Assembly (NCBI GenBank): GCA_012184525.1
Contig: WOFQ01000035.1
Coordinates: 302,028 to 366,027, forward strand
DNA from: Xenoacremonium recifei
Taxonomy: Eukaryota > Ascomycota > Sordariomycetes > Hypocreales > Nectriaceae
Reading direction: 5' to 3'
DNA length: 64,000 bases
A program made the translations under genes and the position numbers. Under the pieces are notes generated by a model, which was not told where the DNA came from, made no database searches, and worked only from the letters and a program-made list of their open reading frames with translations. Each line of letters begins with the position of its first letter. The stretch's first letter is position 1. This document shows positions 42,517-52,897 of this stretch, piece after piece.

Positions 42517-42616
42517 GCAATTGCGAGCGACGGAATACTGCAAGTAAAGGCCATTTAAGCAATTGTGAGCGATGGAATACTGTAAGCGAAGGCTATTTAA
42601 GTAATTATAAGCGAAT
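42517..42616 (+). repeat. 42-bp tandem repeat, 2.4 copies
   Basis: The unit begins GCAATTGCGAGCGACGGAAT and ends GGCCATTTAA. The second copy differs mainly by C-to-T or G-to-A changes (GCAATTGTGAGCGATGGAAT), and a partial third copy (GTAATTATAAGCGAATTT) is even more AT-rich. Confidence 0.7.
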
Positions 42617-42866
42617 TTAACATTTCTGTTGTGCTACCCCGTAGGGTTAAACATAGCAACTTAATTTGAACTCCGTATAGTTACACATGCCAAATTAACT
42701 TGGAGCGGCCAAAGTAGGGCTCTTAGCCCGGCCGCGCTAGGGGAGTCGTCGTCCTCCTCCCGCCTTAGTTGCCTCTGCAGGTGGAAAGCATCGAGGTGGG
42801 CGCTGCGGTCGAAGTGCTGTAGGGCGCACTGAGCACTGTTGCGCTTTATGCTGTGCTGTGATGTCC

Positions 42867-42942
42867 ACATCCGCAATAAGATGTCCGCAATAAGATGCTC
42901 ACAGTGAGATGCTCATAGTGAGATATTCGCAATGGGATGTCC
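42867..42942 (+). repeat. 14-bp tandem repeat, about five units
   Basis: Units of ATGYYCRCARTRAG-like sequence follow each other: ATGTCCGCAATAAG, ATGCTCACAGTGAG, ATGCTCATAGTGAG, ATATTCGCAATGGG. Non-coding; variation is mostly transitions. Confidence 0.75.
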
Positions 42943-43377
42943 AAGGTCATTTCCTTTTCACAGTCAGATCCAGGCAGCGCAGAGACGTCTTGCATCAGCT
43001 CGCTGTACTAAATCAGGGGTGGTTAATCCATAATTTCATGTTATACTTGGCGCGGCAAATGAAGGAACTATAAATAAAAATCCGCGAAATCGAATGATCT
43101 TGAGTTTGAAGCGTTCGTTGGCGGCACTGACGTGCAAGGAGATATTCTCGCCCGCCCCAGCGGCATTAATGATCACTATCTGTACTCCGTACCTGGGTTC
43201 GATTTTCGGTGCCCGATATCCGATCTACGGAAATTGAAGGCCGGTTCCGCCGGTAGCCGATTGACCCGATGTCGGCAATGGGGGACTCGGTTTTAACGGA
43301 ATTTCTCAGCATGAGTGTTTCGAGACTTTAGATATTACTTTCTTTTCTGTAATAAATAACAGGGGTCATAACGCAAT
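42943..43377. other. Promoter region of MFS gene
   Basis: No gene recognised. Confidence 0.35.
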
Positions 43378-45021
43378 ATGTCTACAACAACAACAGTATC
43401 CTTGGAAATGCCTCGAGCTTTGCATCTACATGCAATAAACGAAAGCATTGACCTTCAGAGCAGACCGCAAGATGCCGAATCCAACCGCGTCTACGTCCCG
43501 GTGTATTCGAGGTTTAGCAAAGCCCAGAAACGTTCAATAACGGCCTTTTTAGCATTCTGCGGATTGGTAGCCAGCACCTCCACAACCAGCGTTCTCTCTG
43601 CCATTCCCGAAATTGTGGCAGCCTTTGAGACGACAGCCCCCGTGATAAATATCAGCAATGCCCTTTACCTTCTCTTCATGGGCGTCTCGTCATGTCTATG
43701 GGGTCCTTGGTCTGACATATTCGGTCGCCGATCTGTTTGTTCATCGAATATTCGCATAAGAAAAAAAAAAGCAAGAATCACTAACATACTACTAAGGCCT
43801 ATCTGATTAGCACGAGTCTCTTCTTTGCTTTCTCCTTGGGCACCGCTTTGTCTCCCTCTTTGGAGGTGTTCTTCGTCTGTCGAGCCCTCACGGCTATGCA
43901 GGGGACAGCATTTCTCATCCTCGGTTCCAGCTGCATCTCGGATATTTATCACCCAGTGAGAATTTTTATTTGCTAAATACTGAAATTTATAATGACAATG
44001 ACTAGATAGAGCGAGCCACATCTTTGGGATGGTTCCTCAGTGGCACTATGGTTGGACCAGCATTCGGTCCCCTTCTCGGCGGCATCATCATCACATATCA
44101 GTCATGGAGGGTCATCTTCTGGTTGCAAACAGCTCTCGCTGGAGTTGCGGTGATTCTGTCCTGTTTTGTCCTGGAGGAAACTCTTCTTAACGTCCGAGTT
44201 GCTGAGCTGCGTGGCCAGAGCTTCGTAGAAGCTGCTCGGCGTGTGTGGCGGTGGTCAAACCCTGTGACGGTGGTCAAGCTCTATAGCAATAGGAATTTGC
44301 TATTCATTGTAAGTGTCTGTTTCGGGCTCCGCTTGTGTACCGGACTTCAGGTCGCTGATCCTGTAGATCCTTGCATCTTCCTCGCTCGTCTGGAACATGT
44401 ATTCTCTTCTTACGCCGATTCGCTATGTTCTGAATCCACGCCTTAACTTGAAAACACCCCTTCAATCCGGATTACTATACATATCACCCGGCGCCGGATA
44501 CATCGTAGGGACTATGATCGGAGGTCGGTGGGCAGACCATACCGTCAAGGTCTGGACAAAGAAAAGGGGCCACAGGCTCCCCGAGGATCGCCTTCGCAGT
44601 TGTCTCGTTTTCCTCGGCCTTGCCTCGCCAGCTGCAATGCTGGCTTATGGATGGTTCCTCGATGCTCAAATAGGAGGTATCCCTGTGCCGGTTGTTTGCA
44701 TGTTTATTCAAGGTGTCGCACAACTTTCCGCGTTTACGAGTCTCAACGCATATATCTTAGATATCTCGCAGCATCGAAGTGGCGAGGCATCGGGTGAGTT
44801 TTCCGTTAAAACATTTCGTACGTAACGCCATTGACTAGAGTATAGCCAGTCATTATATGATGAGATACTCTCTCGCAGGTGTATCTACAGCATTGTGTCT
44901 ACCATTGATTGACGTTATTGGGGTGGGATGGACCTCGACTATATCTGCGTCTTTATTGTCCCTTTGTGCAATCCTAGTGTACTGGGTCATCCGATGCGGA
45001 GAAGCCTGGAGGAAGAACTGA
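43378..45021 (+). CDS. MFS transporter, DHA1 family (Qdr/aflatoxin-pump-like group)
   Basis: Five exons: 43378-43734, 43797-43955, 44006-44308, 44367-44793, 44879-45021; introns 50-85 nt; 462 residues. Joined, it gives a continuous 12-helix carrier: KAQKRSITAFLAFCGLVASTSTTSVLSAIPEI (TM1), motif A LWGPWSDIFGRRSAY, TAMQGTAFLILGSSCISDIYHP-IERATSLGWFLSGTMVGPAFGPLLGG (TM4-5 with motif C), ILASSSLVWNMYSLLTPIRY (TM7) and a short last exon ending VYWVIRCGEAWRKN. The unspliced frames look broken, but every junction has consensus splice sites, so I regard the gene as intact. Exporter of unknown substrate in the plasma membrane. At 462 residues it is on the short side. Confidence 0.82.
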
Positions 45022-45632
45022 TCGATATGGCAAGATCAGACGGAACATGCAAATCTTAAAGGCCCCTCATGATCTCCAATCTACGGATTTTTTCCTCTAC
45101 AAAAAATATTCAGAAGATTTTCTCATAAATATAAAAAGTTCAATTGAACCCTTTTTATTTAGAAATATTGCTGTATTGTAGCATTATAATCTCCGCCATA
45201 ATTAGAATAATGTAAGGTTATACCACAACTGTATAAGCTGTCCATTAAATAACTGATAGTTAAGAAAGCTTACTTAACAAAGTCTGAATTCTAGACCTTG
45301 GTTCAGCTAACTAGTTAGGTTCGATCCTAACGTTTCACCGCCTCAACTCACATTTTTAAGCATCGTTTGCGGACTTTTCGAAGAAAAGATATGATTCTTG
45401 ACGCTAGGTACTAATATGTAACAGACCTAATAATATATTAAAAAGTGAAGGCAATGTCCTGAAAGGCAGAGTTTATAATATAAGGGGAATACACACTTTA
45501 TTCTTACGGCATTTGATTCCAGTTAGCATTAATTGTAGCTACAGTTAATATGCAGTGAATGAATCATGATAGTTTGTCTTAAGGTAATTGAACCACGCAG
45601 TGTTGAAGACGGAAGCAGGTTCCCGTCTAGAT
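45022..45632. other. AT-rich gene-free stretch
   Basis: About 0.6 kb, strongly AT-rich with many TA steps, no coding sequence. Could be a mutated repeat relic but no element end was recognised. Confidence 0.35.
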
Positions 45633-45965
45633 TTATAACTGAGATTGTTGAGAAGTCTTTTCAGCTATTCCTGCAAGAATACCCGCAAGCTCCTTATATT
45701 TGTGACTTAGAAAAGGTGTGTGTCCACAGTCAATGCTGAACTCGCCCAATTCACCATCAAACGGTATGACTTCACTGTTTTGTAACCCGCTCTTCATCGT
45801 TGCTTATCAAAGTCCAATGCCTTGTCAGCAGTAGCATAGATGTATGTTGTTGGAACGAAGCGCCAGCCGGCATCTGTGATACCAGTTCGCAGCGATGCGA
45901 CATGTTTATTTGTCATTTGTCTCCAAATACCTCGGACCGACTCCAGACTATCATGGTATAGATAA
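45633..45965 (-). pseudogene. C-terminal fragment of an alpha/beta-hydrolase, truncated and frameshifted
   Basis: Minus strand reads GYLYHDSLESVRGIWRQM and WRFVPTTYIYATADKALDFDKQ, the strand with the catalytic acid of esterase-type alpha/beta-hydrolases (PTTYI..T.DKA), then after a frame change MKSGLQNSEVI..EFSIDCGHTPFLSHKYKELAGILAGIA, with the catalytic His in CGHTPFLS and the expected C-terminal helix. A TGA stop at 45794-45796 interrupts the two parts. The N-terminal two-thirds with the nucleophile Ser is missing: similarity ends near 45965, exactly where the opposite-strand decarboxylase fragment begins. Confidence 0.6.
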
Positions 45966-46396
45966 CCTGGCTAGCTGTGCGGATTGACACTGCCGCGTTA
46001 AGAGAATTGAAGACCGACAGTGCCAGCTTCCGGAAACGTGTTGGTGATGTCTTATTCTCATCAAAGACAGGGACTCGTTTTCATCGAATTGTTCTCCTCG
46101 GTGATGAAATTGACGTCTACAACGACTTCGACGTAATGTGGGCATTCTGCACACGTTGTCGCCCCAACGACGACGAGACCTTCTTCGACAATGTGAAGGG
46201 CTTCCCATTGATTCCCTTCATGGGACACGGGACAGGCCCACCCAACCGAGGTGGCAAGGTAGTTTCAGATGCCCTGATGCCGACGGAGCATACGACAGGC
46301 CGCAATCGGGTGACCTGCGACTTCAAAAACTCGTATCCTCCAGACACCCAAGCTAAGGTCATTGAGAACTGGAAAAACATGGGATTTGGTAAGTAA
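45966..46396 (+). pseudogene. C-terminal fragment of UbiD/Fdc1-type decarboxylase
   Basis: The plus strand encodes the last ~143 residues of a UbiD-family (ferulic acid decarboxylase, Fdc1-like) protein: WLAVRIDTAALRELKTD, HRIVLLGDEIDVYNDFDVMWAFCTRCRP, FFDNVKGFPLIPFMGHGTGPPNRGGKVVSDALMP, and the end NWKNMGFGK. The full enzyme has about 500 residues and uses prenylated FMN to decarboxylate cinnamic-type acids; the prFMN-binding and catalytic Glu/Arg region is absent. No ATG precedes the fragment and upstream DNA is the inverted hydrolase piece, so it is a truncated gene. The retained frame is open, which suggests a recent break. Confidence 0.75.
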
Positions 46397-46721
46397 TAGG
46401 TTCCTTCTCGCTAGAGTGTCATAAATAAAGCGAGCATTTCTAGAAGAAAACAATATGCTTTGATATTAGTAGCTGAAGAGACGTAAACAAGCTATACTCG
46501 GCGTGTTGAAATATGTAATTCTCTGATATTATAGGAGGGAGTCTCGGGATATATATAGGCTATCCTGCTAAGGTAACATCCTGCCAAGACAATGATAATA
46601 TTACGAATCATATCATCATACGACATGTGACTGGAAGGCCTCGGACCTACAGACCAATTGCAATAAGATTACGCTTGCAGCAATAATTTTTCAGGATAGA
46701 TTGCAATTGCAGCAATAATAT
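46397..46721. other. AT-rich intergenic
   Basis: No gene; short repeats of TTGCAATTGCAGCAATAAT occur near 46655-46720. Confidence 0.3.
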
Positions 46722-47251
46722 TGTCACGACCTGACACTGTGGTACCATAGTTAGGCACTTAGGAGGTCATATAAAGGGAAAAGTCATGATCTGGACGCCA
46801 GTCCGCACGTTATTCTGGCAGAACAACACTTGGGTTTATGTCACGACCCCGTCGAACTTGTCATGGATGCCACATGGAAGAAGGATATCCTAACTGTAAC
46901 GATCTGGCTTTCCTAACTATACGGCAGGTATGAAGGATGGTGGGGTTCCTCGTTAGGCAGTAGGATAGGCAAATAGATCTGAGCGTTGACTGGTGTTACG
47001 TCTGGTAATGTATAAGTAGATTATGGTAACTAAGTTATAACTCATAGTTGGGTAGCTACGTAGACTATTTTGAGGCTCACAGAGCTGTCTATACTCTGAT
47101 GGTGATGTGATGATCTTGGATGAGTAGTATACCCGCTTGATCACCTACTGATTCCTCGATCGGTCGCCAATCCCAGTTGTGAGCCACTGGTTGCAATTGC
47201 ACGTGCTCCCGCATGTAATATTTGGATGAAGTTTCATGCCAGGTCGTGACA
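46722..47251. mobile_element. LTR- or MITE-like 530-bp element with 12-bp inverted ends
   Basis: The segment starts TGTCACGACCTG (46722-46733) and ends CAGGTCGTGACA (47240-47251), a perfect 12-bp terminal inverted repeat with TG..CA ends. A further TGTCACGACC occurs inside at about 46839. The TGTCACGACC start resembles LTRs of fungal gypsy-type retrotransposons, so a solo LTR is the likeliest reading; no clear 5-bp target duplication is seen (aatat against ccgac), and it encodes nothing. A non-autonomous TIR element is the alternative. Confidence 0.45.
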
Positions 47252-47690
47252 CCGACCGAACTGACTACAAATTAAGGGGCTGGGGTAGGAGTAGCTTGCT
47301 CTTTTACACGATAAATATAGATTTAAATTTAATAATAATTTATTCAATTATAGAAAGGCAGTCAAGAAATCGTATAAAGAAGCTGGAAATATATCGTAGG
47401 ATATTTACAGCTTGGTTGTAGGGTTAAGTGTAAGATGCTGTGTTCAGGCTTCTATAATGCATCTTTCATTGATCTCTTCCACTAGCCATATAAAAGTTTA
47501 ACACTATCAATCATACATAAGCCCCCCCCTCTCATTCTCGGCTTCTGCAAACAATTCTGTCAAATGATAAGCCCAAAGTTCGGGTATTTGCGTTCCCGTA
47601 TGCAGATGACAGAGATAGAGTTGGGCTTAAAGACATGGCAACCATTCCGTCTTGCTTTGTCTAATTTAGAACTCTGTATCATAGATTTCA
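47252..47690. other. Intergenic, transporter 3' flank
   Basis: AT-rich, no gene recognised. A CCCCCCC run lies near 47523. Confidence 0.3.
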
Positions 47691-49793
47691 TCATGCTAGC
47701 CCAGTTCCGGCTGAGTCATCCTCGTGATGGTAAAGGCGTGGGCTAGGGCCGTTGTTTCGACGCAGAATGTACCGATTGACCCACCACGGCAGCACTTCGC
47801 GAAGCTGATATGATGCATGCCTCCTAGTTGACACTGAGAAGACATCATCCAACTCTTCAAGCGTCCGTTGCTTCGTTTCTGGAAGGAATAGGAAAATTGC
47901 GACCAAACATACTAAATTGAGCCCTGCAAATAAGCCAAAAGAACCTTGAGGTCCCATACCGTGCAGCATGGGTGGAAAAATGAGGGCAAGAACAGAAGCC
48001 CAGAACCCGTTTGTTGCTACAGCCCATGCCATTCCTATCTCGCGATGGGACAGGGGGAATACCTCAGATGAATACGCAAAAGCGCAAGGCCCCTCCCCAG
48101 GGCCGTAAAATGCGGAGTATATATATATGAACAGGGCGATTAGGCCAAGATGAGCAGGATTATCGCGAGGAATATAGAAGCACATCCCCGCAGCTAGTAG
48201 GCTCCAGCTCATGTTTGGAAATGTGGCGAGCAGCAATGTGCGCCTGCCCCAAGTGTCGATCGTGTAGAGCGCAGGAAGCGTGAAAACAAAGAGAGCCATG
48301 CCAAACCCCCAGGAGGCCAGAAGAGACTCTACGTCGCTGGCACCAGCCTGAGAAAATATAGTTGACGAATAGAATGACATAATGTTGACTTTTGGCCTTC
48401 GTTAGTTTGGGCCAGTTAACGGTGCTGATAACTTACTACCACAAAACTGCTGTGCAGCCATGACTATTCCAGATGCTTGAGCTGCGCGTCGATTCCGCGG
48501 GATTGTAAACAATTCTAAGAATCTGGTAAATATATTACTGCTAGTAAAGCCAGCCTCCTCGATCAGTCTGGCTTCAAGCTCAAGCTGTGAATAGATGTAA
48601 AACAGATCCCGGGCTGCCTGCAATGGGGTATTCCGAAGCCTGAGAAGTGACTGATATGCTTCGGGAACGCGGCTTTTCTTCAGAAGCCACCGAGGTGATT
48701 CTGGAGCAAAAAAGATACCAAAGACAAGTGGTACGGCAGGTATGAGGGCGGAACCGAGCTGCAGCCGCCATGCGATGTCGCCGGTGTTCATGACTATCAG
48801 ATTGGCGGAGAAACCCAGCATGATCCCGAAGCAGACAAATACTTGCCAGCTCATAACTAGAGCGCCGCGAATATTGGCAGGTGCATTCTCCGCAGAAAAG
48901 ACTGGCACTGTAACCTCTTTGAGGCCCATTCCAACCCCAAGTAAGATTCTACAAATTAAGATCTGAAGCCATGATTGAGATACAGCCTGTCCAAGAGGAG
49001 ATAGCAGGCTGAAGACAGCGCCGACAAATATAGTTCCTCTTCGTCCAAGGACGTGATTGATCGGATCGGATAGCCAACATGCGCTAGTGGCAGTAGTTAG
49101 CATATAATTCAACCTGCCCCCCTTCTCCCGCGGGTCAGTTTACCTACATCAAAAAGACAGCCATGTAGGGTGCCGTGTTTATGGCCCCAATAATCCATGA
49201 GTTCCTAGAGCAGGTCCCAGCAGCCTCGCAAGATTGTCCCGAATCGGCAATGCCGAAGGCTTCAGGGAATGAGAGATTTGCACCATTCGACCCGGTCTGG
49301 TCCCATCCTTGTATTGCTGCACTAACCGAATTCATAATGATAGTGTAGTAAAGCGTCTTCGGGTGTCTCCATCGGTTTGTAGTTTCCATCCTCAAGGCGT
49401 GGCGATCCTCATCGGTCAACTCTCTGATATTATCAATGTCAGACGGAGCCTGGGCTACAAGAGCGCCCTTCTTGAAGAGTTCCACGTCATCCAAGCCGTG
49501 TTTAACAGTGAAGTTTTCCACGTCAAACAACAGCTGAGATTTTGGGATACCGATGAAAGGATTTTGAATGCTGTCCCACATCAGACTTGGCTACAAATCC
49601 AAGGTTCAAGAAATAGCAAGCTTACTCTCTGACTAAATTGGTTTCTCCCGAGGCCGTCTCATGATATTCCGCTGTCACTGGCTCGTCGGCGGTTGCCGCC
49701 GTCCTAATGAACGTTATCAAAGCTGTGGACTTTCAAGATATAAATTCAAGGGTTGTCTTACGTTCTTCCCTTCTGCATGGAGGACTTTTCCAT
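47691..49793 (-). CDS. MFS sugar/polyol transporter (inositol-transporter-like)
   Basis: Five exons on the minus strand: 49793-49762, 49703-49626, 49585-49148, 49083-48437, 48388-47691; introns 40-64 nt; 630 residues. The long hydrophilic N-terminus (~110 residues) leads to YYTIIMNSVSAAIQGWDQTGSNGANLSFPEAFGI (TM1 and loop), as in fungal inositol/sugar carriers with an extended N-terminus. Then ACWLSDPINHVLGRRGTIF, PAN-IRGALVMSWQVFVCFG, the centre APESPRWLLKK, QQFCGINIMSFYSSTIF (TM7), DTWGRRTLL and the C-terminal PETKQRTLEELDDVF. H+-coupled uptake of a sugar or polyol. The two small 5' exons were placed by frame; the 40-nt second intron is short, so that junction is the weakest. Confidence 0.83.
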
Positions 49794-50314
49794 TATAGGA
49801 TGAGGTAAGTTGGACTTAGAAGAAGGGAGAGGCTACGTTTTCCTTAGATGTTGAAGCTTTTTCGAAAAGATAGAAGAATAAGAACTGCGGTCTACTTATA
49901 GTCAGCTAGCGTCCGAAAGCCCCATGGGGTAAATTGCCCCAGACCCCAAGGCTTTTGTCGCAGGGCCAAAAGTTGCCTATTCGAGAAAGTGCATTCCGGG
50001 CTTCGAGAGAAGATCCTGAAAATGAAACGAAGCTTAGACTAGTCACAACACCTGATCCATTAAGGGCTAGAATCGTGGGGAAATTCCAATATCGCAAATA
50101 CACCGGAGCAATTTTACTACAAAACGTAACTTTGTCCCAGGCCATGACAATCAACATAGAGCCGTAAACCTGCTGAGCCAAAACGGAGGTGATTGGTTTG
50201 GATCTTTAGAGTACTGCTATCAGACACTTATTCTGTCTGGTCAGTGTTTTAGGTTAGGCGCATCTCAGCTAATTCAACTAGATAAATAGCTTGTAGGCAA
50301 AGGCTACCGCCCCG
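49794..50314. other. Intergenic between transporter and regulator
   Basis: About 520 bp, promoter of the sugar transporter and 3' flank of the regulator; no gene seen. Confidence 0.35.
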
Positions 50315-52190
50315 CTAAGTATTGACAGTCTCTGATGCCCAGAAAGATCTTAACCGAGGGCTAACTTTTAAGCACGGCCACCCTACGTGCAGCTCGGCCT
50401 CCGTCATAATCTCCAGAAGCTGGCCCGTTTCGAAGACATCGGTGAATAGCTCGCCGGCCATGCCGATTGCAAGGCCGGCCAAGACCCTTGCTGGGGTATG
50501 TTCACGGTTGCATAGCCAAATGCCGCAAATAGTCCGGACTGCTTCCCTGATTTGCTCCTCCCGTGCACGCACGTATTCAACACGTCCTGGCCCTAAACCA
50601 GGCGTCCGGGGATCATGCGCTAGCAATACCATTTTGCATATTTCCAAGTACTGGTGGCTAGCGACTGGGCAGTCATGAACGTAATAAATCTTAGGAAAAG
50701 TCCCTACATGACTTCCGTGTCGATTATTAGCTGCTGGGGGTGGGGATAGTTCTGCCCATCTGGTTCCCTTATCATTCGGGGTTAGGGGACAAAAGGAGTA
50801 GGGCTTTTCCCGGTCCCAATCAATGATATATTGCCACAGTTGATCCCATCGAGCATCACTCCGGGGCTGCCCACCGTAAGCAAAGTTGGTTACCCGAGCT
50901 GCATGTGCCATAATTCGGCGCGTCCACGTTACATCTGATGCAGGTTTGAGAACATTTTCAATACCACAGTCGTCACCAGTCAGCTCGACTGGACGCTTTG
51001 TCACATTCGCAATGTGAATTTCTTGTCGCAGAGCGATAGCCATTGCTGCATTACGTAGCATCGAGGATTGAAAATTGTGTTGGCTTATTCTCTGAAAGAG
51101 TGGTGCTGACACCGTGTGCCTGATTATGGGGGGTGAATCGGCCGGGTCTGGCGTCAATGTCAATATATAATAGGTTAGCACTAGAAGAAGGAGATGATTA
51201 ACCTGTCATTTCGTCTAGCAACCGTAGGAGTAATGCTGATACGAGTACTGAATTGCCTTGCAACCGTGTCGCTTCGTTGCTACTGAGTGTAGGTATTAAA
51301 ATACCGAGACACTCTTGCTCGTATTCGTTCGAATTGCAGTACCCTATGCCACATGTTGCCTCAAGGTGTCTCGCAGAGACAGCCAATATAGCGTACAGAA
51401 TTCCCGCATCTCTGTACATTGCTTCACTAATATACGACCGGAAAGGCGCATCTGCCCAACAATAGTCAAACTAAAAAAGAAATCAGCGTCACATTAGAAG
51501 GAGAGGAAGGCAATTGACTGAACCCAAGGTAGTAGAATAGTGAAGAAATGTTTCACGAGTTCAGCCTCATCCACACCGAAGTCAACACCGAGCGGCCAAA
51601 CGTGTGAAGTTGGATTAGGTGTGTCGGAATTTTCCAAATCCGTTCTTCCGGAAATGGCCGTTTGTCCAACGTTCAAAGGCGGCACTTCCCTAGACAAGAC
51701 AACATTGTCGATCTGTGAAGAAGATGGCTTCTGGGTAGGGGTAGAACTGCGTGAGTCGGTGCTTGCGGGTGCTTGCGGGGTTGTTTTTGGATTGGAGTTC
51801 TCCAAGGATGGGGCGTGCCACGGCGTGAAGGATGTCGACCTATCTGGATGACCGCTCGCTGATATTGTGATTGAACTATCTACCTCAGGTTGAGAGGCAC
51901 GATCTTCGGTGCGGATGAGAATCGAGCATGGTTCGTGTGGTGGTTTTCGCTGGAACTTCAGTTGGGGATTTGATATACTGCTCGCGTTCTGCGCCTTGGT
52001 AGATGTCGGACAGCGAAACTGTGCAAAACGAAACCGGAGTTCGCCGCTACCTCCGACTTCACACGCCACACCAGCGACCTCGCATTGTGAGCAAGTCAAG
52101 TGTCGACGCCGGATGTCACCTGCATAGTCAGCAATGTACACTTTATTAGATAACTAAGCGAGCCTGGCGACGACAAGCAGAACAAGCGCT
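50315..52190 (-). CDS. Fungal transcription factor with split or damaged Zn2Cys6 finger
   Basis: Clear exons on the minus strand: 52141-51524, 51470-51203, 51147-50315 (introns 53 and 55 nt), giving ~573 codons. The body is a standard fungal_trans_2-type regulator: LVKHFFTILLPW-FDYCWADAPFRSYI, MYRDAGILYAILAVSARHLE, LVSALLLRLLDEMT-DPADSPPIIRHTV, WQYIIDWDREKPYSFCPL. The C-terminal half of a zinc cluster, LTCSQCEVAGVAC (CX2CX6C), opens the first clear exon. The N-terminal half, ACSACRRQAR, is readable just upstream (~52160-52190), but no splice in frame joins them, no third Cys at the right spacing is found, stops intervene and no ATG precedes. Either the 5' exons are unusual or the DNA-binding end is broken. 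The P450 gene diverges from it, 750 bp away. Confidence 0.65.
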
Positions 52191-52897
52191 AAGAGCCTAC
52201 ATTTCTTGTGCAAAGATCGACATCTGCTACTATAAAGCAGGTCAGTGACGCAATAGTGAAGAGAACACAGGTTCAGCCGCACCAAGCCCGAAGCGTGTTG
52301 CGGATCCGTGGGACATTTTGCCCCGTCTCGCCGGGTTCAGGGCTGACTTCTTTGGGGAGTGTCATGATAAATCATGCATATAGGTCGTGGGTTAGGGTGA
52401 AATGAAGAAGGAAAAGGAAAAGGAGTCAAGAATTATGGGCGTGTCGGGCTGAAGTACTGCATCAGTCAAAAACCATCCGCTGAGAGTGGGCGGATCAAAC
52501 GGGTTGTGTTAATAAGTGGTGCGGCTAAGCGTGATGCGGGGTTAACTTCTTTTCAACTCTTCGTATGACTACATGTAAAGCAATCGAGAATGGTGGCAGG
52601 CGGGCTAAAGTACTACAGTAGTCAAAAAATCCGCCAGGAGTCGGCGGACAGAACTTGCCAACTGCAGCAAGATTGACCCGACGCTAGGGTGAGCCCATTG
52701 CAGAAGAGGAAAGTCTTGGACCGCTAGCCGGAGGACTCCACCTACCTACTGAACAAATGAGGTTGTTGATGCATTGTGTCTCTGCCCGAATTATCATGTC
52801 CTTGTTCCCCTCGCCCAATTATAAATATTCATCAGCTGAGTCTCTGAATTTTCCAACTACCCAAATATCAATCTCTATCCTCGCTATAGATTTCACT
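52191..52897. promoter_or_regulatory. Divergent promoter with duplicated CCG-N11-CGG element
   Basis: Between the regulator and the P450 gene a ~52-bp block occurs twice in the same orientation, 52444-52496 and 52598-52650 (GGGCTRAAGTACTRCA.. AGTCAAAAA.. TCCGC.. GGCGGA). Each ends in an inverted repeat: ATCCGC-N9-GCGGAT (52475-52495) and TCCGCC-N7-GGCGGA (52630-52648). In both the CCG and CGG triplets are 11 bases apart, 154 bp from one copy to the next. This is what a dimeric Zn2Cys6 protein would bind. Confidence 0.6.

Noticed and set aside
42661..42876. 71-codon minus-strand frame beside the 14-bp array
   Set aside because: Begins inside the tandem repeat, no family likeness; treated as chance.
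43735..44400. Broken frames suggesting the MFS gene at 43378 is a pseudogene
   Set aside because: Four introns with consensus ends restore one continuous 12-helix protein, so the breaks are introns.
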